Assembly: GCF_938015485.1 (NCBI RefSeq)
Contig: NZ_CALLVU010000168.1
Coordinates: 1-28,060 of the forward strand
Reading direction: 5' to 3'
DNA from: an uncultured Lachnoanaerobaculum sp.
Lineage (GTDB): Bacteria > Bacillota > Clostridia > Lachnospirales > Lachnospiraceae
Length of the DNA stretch: 28,060 nucleotides
Positions 23,485 through 28,060 of the stretch are shown one piece after another. Below the pieces are notes generated by a model. It searched no databases, was not told the origin of the DNA, and saw only the letters and a list, made by a program, of their open reading frames with translations. Made by a program: the position numbers and the translations under genes. Each line of letters opens with the position of its first letter. The stretch's first letter is position 1.

Positions 23485-25986
23485 CTAATCTCTCTTTCTT
23501 CTAAAGAAGAATATTAGAACAGAAAAAATTGACGCTGATATAAATATTATAGCATAAGTCATCTTGAATGAGACCCCTGTAGGCACAGGATTGATATATG
23601 GCTGTATAACAGGTTTTTTGAATGTCTCAACTATTTCCTTGTCCTTATACTTATATGTAAGTGTAGCAAGATCATTTGAATAAAATCCCTTTTGATTTGA
23701 GGACTTTGAACCTGTTCCCGGGTCTCCCACCACATCACTTCCGTTACCGTTTTTTTGGAAATGACCTGTACTTGCGTATATGGCGTTTGCCTGCTGCGTA
23801 GTCTGTATCTTTGCTTTAATCATATATGTATACCCCGTCTCCAAGGTATAGGCATACGGAAACTCAAGTCTTATAGTCTTTGTAGAAGCATTATATGACG
23901 ATACAATATCCGCAAGACTGTTTCTTGGAGTAGAAAACAGTCTGTACATATTTGTAGCTATATAATTACCGGTGTGTATACCTGTCGGTCCCAACACTTC
24001 TATCTCAAGCGGATACGGATTACCGGAAGGATCTTTTGCAATCATTGCATATTGGCTGAGTTTATCCTCAAGTACAACATTACTCACCCTTGGATTCTTT
24101 AAAACATTTACTATTTCCCTCATCCTGTTTAAAAAATCATTTTTACTGCCTGCCGAATATGGACTTGCACCTACCTCTACTCCCGGTGTAGGTAATGTGA
24201 TACCTTTATATCCTCTTACAGGACTGTCACCGTCATTTGAACTTGTCAATAATTTAAGTTTGTCATAATCTCCCTGATTACCAAGTCCTATTGAAAAGAA
24301 ATAATCCAAATCTATGGCATATAATGCGAACTGTCCGTGAAGCATCGCCATTGTACTGTATCTGTCAATCACATGACCTTCATTCCTACCTGTATTGTGG
24401 TTGGTGTAGTAGGTCGGATTTCCGTCGGTAATAAAGATAAGAACCTTTTGTGCATCGCTTCTGCCGTTTCTAAAAATCTCGTTTGCCTTAACAAATCCTT
24501 TTTCATAATTTATTCTGCTTACATTATTCGGGCTTACAGGAATTTTACTTGTAAGTGTGTTTCCGTTACTTGTCCAGTTCTGATACAGATGAGGCTCACT
24601 GTCAATTCCTACAAGCGCATAGTTTACATTATATTTACTGCTGTCAAAGTAATTGTTGGTTATTACATTTCTGAGTACACTGTAAACTGAAGATATTTTA
24701 GGGTCTGTACCGCTACCTGAGATACCGCTACTCATACTGCTTGTAGTATCCAGTAAAAACAGTACATCCATATTTGTTCTGTTTGAGGTACTTCCGGTCT
24801 GATTATTTATTTTCAGTGTAAGGTCGTAGATTCCGTCCTTATCGGGATCCTCTACAGTCTTACTTATATCGGTTCTTATTCTTCTGTTTGAAATAGTTCT
24901 GCTTTCAGGCTCGTATACCAGTTCAAGATATCTCATTTCATTAGATGAAAATACCACCCAATTGGTACCGTCCACCGTATACCTGAGACCTTTTATAAGG
25001 CTTGTTTCTCTTTCTATTTGCAGTACATTATTTACTACAGTTCCGTTTGACATCACAACCCTGGCATATTTATACCTCATACCTACTATACCGGTATCAA
25101 GTTCTCTCGGAGTTATTTTATCATTGTCATTGCCGAATACTCCGTTATTATTGTTTTTAAATAATTCAAGCTTACTTGGATCTGCTGTTATCTCATTGCC
25201 GTTTGTATCTACATATTTTACATTTACATAGAATCTGCTGTTTGCCGATCCCCAATGTAATGCAAATGTTGAAAAACTGTCGGTACTGAAATTAGTTGTA
25301 ATACTGTCATCATCTTTATCTTTGGTAAGAGCAATATCATCCACCTTGGATACACTCTCATCATCCTTTATATGATATATTTGCAAATCCTCAGGATTTA
25401 TCCCTTTAGGTATCAGTTCGCTGCCAAGCTTTATATTTACATACACTTGCTTTAGCGGTTCCACCTCACTACCGCTTTCATCTTCGAAATGAATATCCAA
25501 AGATATGGTGCTGTCTACATATTCTTCTCCCTCAGTCACATCGCGTACGGAACTTTCATCACCTGTAACGGTCTCATCAGTAACCCGGTTTTCTACATTA
25601 TCTATATATTCTTCAGTATTTTCGCTTTCTTTATCTTCAGACTTGGTTAATGTTTCTTTTGGATCCGTATCAATATTTAAATTTTTTAAAAGTAATCTTT
25701 TTACATCTTCGTTGTCATCCACTCTGGATGCCTTAAGAAAAACTTCTCTGTCAAAACTTCCTTCAGATGCACTGACTATTACACTTATACCGTCAAGATT
25801 TACCTCATACCTTCCGGCATTTGTCGGTGTCGCCACTGCTCCGTCAGGTGTTATCACAATATCACCAAACTCGGAGTTGGACGGCGTGCCTATATTTGCA
25901 AGCGTATCTTTAAACAGGTAAGCAAGTAAACATACAAAAAAGACCGCTAAGATCTTCTTGAAATGTTTATATATAAAATTTAAAAT
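23485..25986 (-). CDS. VWA-domain pilus tip adhesin, probable ATT start
   Basis: A large surface protein, first gene of the pilus operon: 833 residues from the proposed ATT at 25986, or 790 from the GTG at 25857. Upstream of that GTG the frame encodes an obvious signal peptide (FKKILAVFFVCLLAYLF), and GGGAGG (25996-26001) lies nine bases before the ATT. No ATG, GTG or TTG is in frame there. Numbered from the GTG, an acidic N-terminal region (1-200) is followed by beta domains and a VWA domain (about 363-590) with a MIDAS-like LLDTTSSMS (Asp370) and FITDGNP (Asp478). The sorting signal NPVPTG (756-761), a membrane helix and RRKRD close it. VWA proteins such as RrgA sit at the pilus tip; that role is inferred. 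Confidence 0.85.
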   Translation of the reverse strand: MLNFIYKHFKKILAVFFVCLLAYLFKDTLANIGTPSNSEFGDIVITPDGAVATPTNAGRYEVNLDGISVIVSASEGSFDREVFLKASRVDDNEDVKRLLLKNLNIDTDPKETLTKSEDKESENTEEYIDNVENRVTDETVTGDESSVRDVTEGEEYVDSTISLDIHFEDESGSEVEPLKQVYVNIKLGSELIPKGINPEDLQIYHIKDDESVSKVDDIALTKDKDDDSITTNFSTDSFSTFALHWGSANSRFYVNVKYVDTNGNEITADPSKLELFKNNNNGVFGNDNDKITPRELDTGIVGMRYKYARVVMSNGTVVNNVLQIERETSLIKGLRYTVDGTNWVVFSSNEMRYLELVYEPESRTISNRRIRTDISKTVEDPDKDGIYDLTLKINNQTGSTSNRTNMDVLFLLDTTSSMSSGISGSGTDPKISSVYSVLRNVITNNYFDSSKYNVNYALVGIDSEPHLYQNWTSNGNTLTSKIPVSPNNVSRINYEKGFVKANEIFRNGRSDAQKVLIFITDGNPTYYTNHNTGRNEGHVIDRYSTMAMLHGQFALYAIDLDYFFSIGLGNQGDYDKLKLLTSSNDGDSPVRGYKGITLPTPGVEVGASPYSAGSKNDFLNRMREIVNVLKNPRVSNVVLEDKLSQYAMIAKDPSGNPYPLEIEVLGPTGIHTGNYIATNMYRLFSTPRNSLADIVSSYNASTKTIRLEFPYAYTLETGYTYMIKAKIQTTQQANAIYASTGHFQKNGNGSDVVGDPGTGSKSSNQKGFYSNDLATLTYKYKDKEIVETFKKPVIQPYINPVPTGVSFKMTYAIIFISASIFSVLIFFFRRKRD

Positions 25987-26010
25987 TCCTACTCACCTCC
26001 CTCTAACAAT

Positions 26011-26052
26011 TTATATTGCATCCAATATAACATATGTCTATAAATTTTTAAA
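26011..26052 (-). promoter_or_regulatory. Pilus operon promoter with palindrome over the -10 box
   Basis: On the minus strand an extended -10 (TG-T-TATATT, TATATT at 26024-26029) follows a weak -35 TTTAAA (26047-26052) by 17 bases. A palindrome with eight-base arms, TTATATTG (26011-26018) and CAATATAA (26023-26030), overlaps the -10 box. Confidence 0.5.
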
Positions 26053-26063
26053 TAGAAAAATCC

Positions 26064-26098
26064 AAAAATACTACCGGATTTTTCACGGTAGTATTTTT
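26064..26098 (-). terminator. Terminator of the rpoD-trmK-nif3 unit
   Basis: A perfect 13-base stem is formed by 26064-26076 and 26086-26098 around a nine-base loop, with T-rich sequence on the minus strand. It starts ten bases after the nif3-like stop and separates this unit from the pilus operon promoter. Confidence 0.88.
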
Positions 26099-26107
26099 AA
26101 CATCCCA

Positions 26108-26896
26108 TTAAACTATCTCAATCGGATTTGTATTCTTATACTCAAAAACATTTATCTTATCAAGCTTGATAAGGTCTGATTTCACTTTTTCTATAAAAAG
26201 ATGCTCAAGTCCGTAATGTGTTGCATCTATAATACAGACTCCGTCATTGGCTGCATCCAGTCCGTCATGATGTGTAATATCACCTGTGATAAGGACATCC
26301 GCTCTTTTAACCGCGTACTTATACATTCCCTTACCTGAACCCGGGCTTATTGCAACTCTTCTTATATTAGAGTTTATATTTTCTCTTCCAAAGACACTCA
26401 CATGACTCAAATCAAACTTTGTCTTTACAAGTTTTATAAGTTCATCAAGTGACATATCTTTTTTTAAGTCACCTATTTTACCTATGCCAAGCTCTTCTTC
26501 GTCACATACATTTATTCTTTCAAATACACAGGTGTTACTTAGTCCGAGCCTTTCGCTACAGATATCCGCCATACCGCCTTTTGCAATATCGAAATTTGTA
26601 TGCATTGAAATCACACAAATATCATTTTTCAGTATTTTTAAGATATAGTTTCCAAGAAGTGTTTCATCTGTAACTCTCTTTAGAGCTGAAAAAATAATCG
26701 GGTGATGTGATACAATCAAATCAATATCCTTTGCCCTAGCATATTCAAGTACTTCATTTGTAATATCAAGTACTACAAGGACATTTTTTACCTCTTTATC
26801 ACTTCTTCCAATCAAAAATCCGGAATTATCCCAGTCCATAGCAAGCTCAAGAGGGTACAGATTAGTTAAATATTCAAAAATCTCACTGCATTTCAT
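26108..26896 (-). CDS. Nif3-like dinuclear metal centre protein (YqfO/YbgI family)
   Basis: A 262-residue protein of the widely conserved Nif3/DUF34 family, metal-binding and often annotated as GTP cyclohydrolase 1 type 2 homologue; its true role is not settled. Metal-ligand motifs are visible: SHHP (His64, His65), MHTNFD (98-103) and the C-terminal DATHYGLEHLFIEK. The segment MDWDNSGFLIG near the start is typical. It lacks the extra inserted PII-like domain of Bacillus YqfO (about 370 residues). It overlaps the end of trmK by 14 bases, and the gene order rpoD-trmK-nif3 matches Bacillus sigA-yqfN-yqfO. Confidence 0.92.
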   Translation of the reverse strand: MKCSEIFEYLTNLYPLELAMDWDNSGFLIGRSDKEVKNVLVVLDITNEVLEYARAKDIDLIVSHHPIIFSALKRVTDETLLGNYILKILKNDICVISMHTNFDIAKGGMADICSERLGLSNTCVFERINVCDEEELGIGKIGDLKKDMSLDELIKLVKTKFDLSHVSVFGRENINSNIRRVAISPGSGKGMYKYAVKRADVLITGDITHHDGLDAANDGVCIIDATHYGLEHLFIEKVKSDLIKLDKINVFEYKNTNPIEIV

Positions 26897-27560
26897 TTAT
26901 AGTCTCCTCAATTATGTCAAGTCTGTATTTAAGTTCCTTTCTTCTTGTATCATTTATGCCATCACCTGCAATGATACTTAAATACTTTTGCCTTTCCTTT
27001 TTAAGATATTCAAAAAGTACAGGATTTTTATTATCAATCAGATACTTTCCAAAAAGCAGTTCACCTTGCGTGTATGAAACAGAATTTCCTGTATATAAAG
27101 CTTCCATAACGGTATAGAACTTGCCCTCGTCAATACACATATCTTCCTTTGTGATTTCAAACCCGTTTGAAAGCAGAAACTTTCTTACCTCATCAATCTT
27201 TGTATGCGGAGACAGTATGAACTTTCTTTTGCTTTCAAAAAATCTTCTACCTTTTTCTAAAATATCTGTTATAAGTTCTCCTCCCATACCGGCTATAATA
27301 ACAGTATCCGCCTCATCGGTTTTAAGTTTTTCAAGGCCGTTTGAAAGCCTGAGTTCAATATTTTTTACTCCATAGTAATTTATATTTTCCTTTGCCTTTT
27401 CTAACGGACCATTATTTATATCACAGGCATAGGCTTTAGATATGATATTATTTTTTATAAGATAAATAGGTATATGTGCATGGTCTGTACCTATATCTGC
27501 AACTACTGCACCTTTTTTTACAAAATCGGCAATAGTTTGCAACCTCTTTGACAACTTCAT
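26883..27560 (-). CDS. trmK: tRNA (adenine(22)-N1)-methyltransferase TrmK
   Basis: A 225-residue SAM-dependent methyltransferase that makes m1A at position 22 of tRNA. The SAM-binding loop is VADIGTDHAHIP (20-31), Asp47 (ACDIN) is the expected ribose contact, and the motif IAGMGGELI (89-97) is typical of TrmK. A C-terminal coiled helical region follows (about 160-225). The ATG at 27560 has GAGGA upstream and lies eight bases after the rpoD stop. Length is normal. Confidence 0.94.
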   Translation of the reverse strand: MKLSKRLQTIADFVKKGAVVADIGTDHAHIPIYLIKNNIISKAYACDINNGPLEKAKENINYYGVKNIELRLSNGLEKLKTDEADTVIIAGMGGELITDILEKGRRFFESKRKFILSPHTKIDEVRKFLLSNGFEITKEDMCIDEGKFYTVMEALYTGNSVSYTQGELLFGKYLIDNKNPVLFEYLKKERQKYLSIIAGDGINDTRRKELKYRLDIIEETINEMQ

Positions 27561-27568
27561 CTTATCCT

Positions 27569-28060
27569 CTATTCCAAAAAATCTTTTAATCTTTTTACCT
27601 TTGACGGATTGCGAAGCTTTCTGAGTGCTTTAGCCTCTATCTGTCTGATTCTCTCCCTTGTGATACCGAAGACCTTTCCTACCTCTTCAAGTGTTCTTGG
27701 CTTCCCGTCCTCAAGTCCGAATCGAAGTAGTATTACCTTTTGTTCTCTTTCAGTCAGTGACTTTATGACCTCCATCAACTGGTCATGTAAAAGCACATCC
27801 ATTGCAAAATTGACAGGAATCTTGGCATTGGAGTCCTGTAAAAAATCTCCAAGGTGTGAATCATCCTCATCTCCTATAGGCGTTTCCATAGATACAGGCT
27901 CAAGTGCAAAACTCATTATTTCTCTAACCTTGGCTACAGGAATTTCCATGACTTTAGCCACCTCAATCGGCTTCGGCTCTCTTCCAAGCTCCTGAACAAG
28001 CTTTCTTTGCACCTTTATAAGCCTGTTGATAGTTTCCACCATATGTACGGGAATCCTTAT
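27569..28060 (-). CDS. rpoD: Primary sigma factor RpoD, C-terminal part (5' end cut by window edge)
   Basis: The last 163 residues of the housekeeping sigma-70 factor. Regions 3 and 4 are visible. The sequence begins IRIPVHMVETINRL, and region 3 contains the ALEPVSMETPIGDEDDSHLG segment typical of primary sigma factors. Region 4.2 is the helix-turn-helix TLEEVGKVFGITRERIRQIE that contacts the -35 box. The frame is open to the right edge, so the internal ATG at 28042 is not the start. Downstream trmK follows closely. Confidence 0.97.
   Translation of the reverse strand: MRIPVHMVETINRLIKVQRKLVQELGREPKPIEVAKVMEIPVAKVREIMSFALEPVSMETPIGDEDDSHLGDFLQDSNAKIPVNFAMDVLLHDQLMEVIKSLTEREQKVILLRFGLEDGKPRTLEEVGKVFGITRERIRQIEAKALRKLRNPSKVKRLKDFLE

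Noticed and set aside
25505..25921. 138-residue Ser-rich plus-strand ORF opposite the tip gene
   Set aside because: It mirrors the acidic N-terminal region of the tip protein (Glu/Asp codons read as Ser/Phe/Leu). No ribosome binding site or family.
25987..25996. GTG at 25996 as start of the tip gene
   Set aside because: It overlaps the ribosome binding site and meets a stop after nine codons in its frame; it would require a frameshift.
1..28060. CRISPR array, insertion sequence, tRNA or rRNA gene
   Set aside because: No regularly spaced repeats, transposase ORFs, terminal inverted repeats, or tRNA/rRNA sequences were seen on reading the window.

Overview
The window looks like chromosomal DNA from a low-GC, Gram-positive anaerobe, most likely a Lachnospiraceae-type member of the Clostridia. 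The reasons are the AT-rich sequence, strong GGAGG-type ribosome binding sites, the rpoD-trmK-nif3 gene order, a maltodextrin operon with intracellular glycoside hydrolases, and a sortase-dependent pilus locus. I cannot name a species.

Left part (1-6000): an accessory region. It opens with the 5' 677 codons of a type I restriction-modification methylase (hsdM, minus strand, running off the left edge). A 394-base AT-rich spacer follows, then a two-pass membrane protein of the DUF3137 type, and a complete DinJ/YafQ-type toxin-antitoxin pair whose promoter carries three ATTGCA repeats. Four small minus-strand genes come next: two unassigned acidic proteins, a GNAT acetyltransferase, and a short gene that appears to have lost its 5' end. 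Their probable promoter has its -35 box inside the hairpin of the malQ terminator.

Middle (6000-19200): a seven-gene minus-strand maltodextrin operon. In transcription order it encodes a binding lipoprotein, two permeases, type I pullulanase, a GH13 neopullulanase-like enzyme, glycogen/maltodextrin phosphorylase and 4-alpha-glucanotransferase. No ABC ATPase gene is present. Imported maltodextrins would be debranched, hydrolysed, phosphorolysed and rearranged in the cytoplasm. A LacI-family regulator is divergent from it, and the shared 269-bp spacer carries a clear promoter for each side. The regulator converges on a formate/nitrite-family channel gene, and the two share one bidirectional terminator that overlaps the regulator's stop codon.

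Right part (19300-28060): a CutC-family gene, then a five-gene sortase pilus operon. In transcription order it encodes a VWA-domain tip protein, a signal-peptidase-like SipA, an FctA-like major pilin, a class B sortase and an FctB-like small pilin. This is the order of the group A streptococcal FCT pilus locus (cpa-sipA-fctA-srtC-fctB). The signal-peptidase homologue lacks both catalytic residues (Glu35 and Gly72 in place of Ser and Lys). The tip-protein gene has no ATG, GTG or TTG at the position set by its ribosome binding site and signal peptide, and appears to start at ATT. Beyond the pilus operon lie the housekeeping genes nif3-like, trmK and rpoD, the last cut by the right edge.

The pilus locus is the part most likely to be new. 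The terminators and promoters that overlap coding ends or each other are the most unusual small-scale features.
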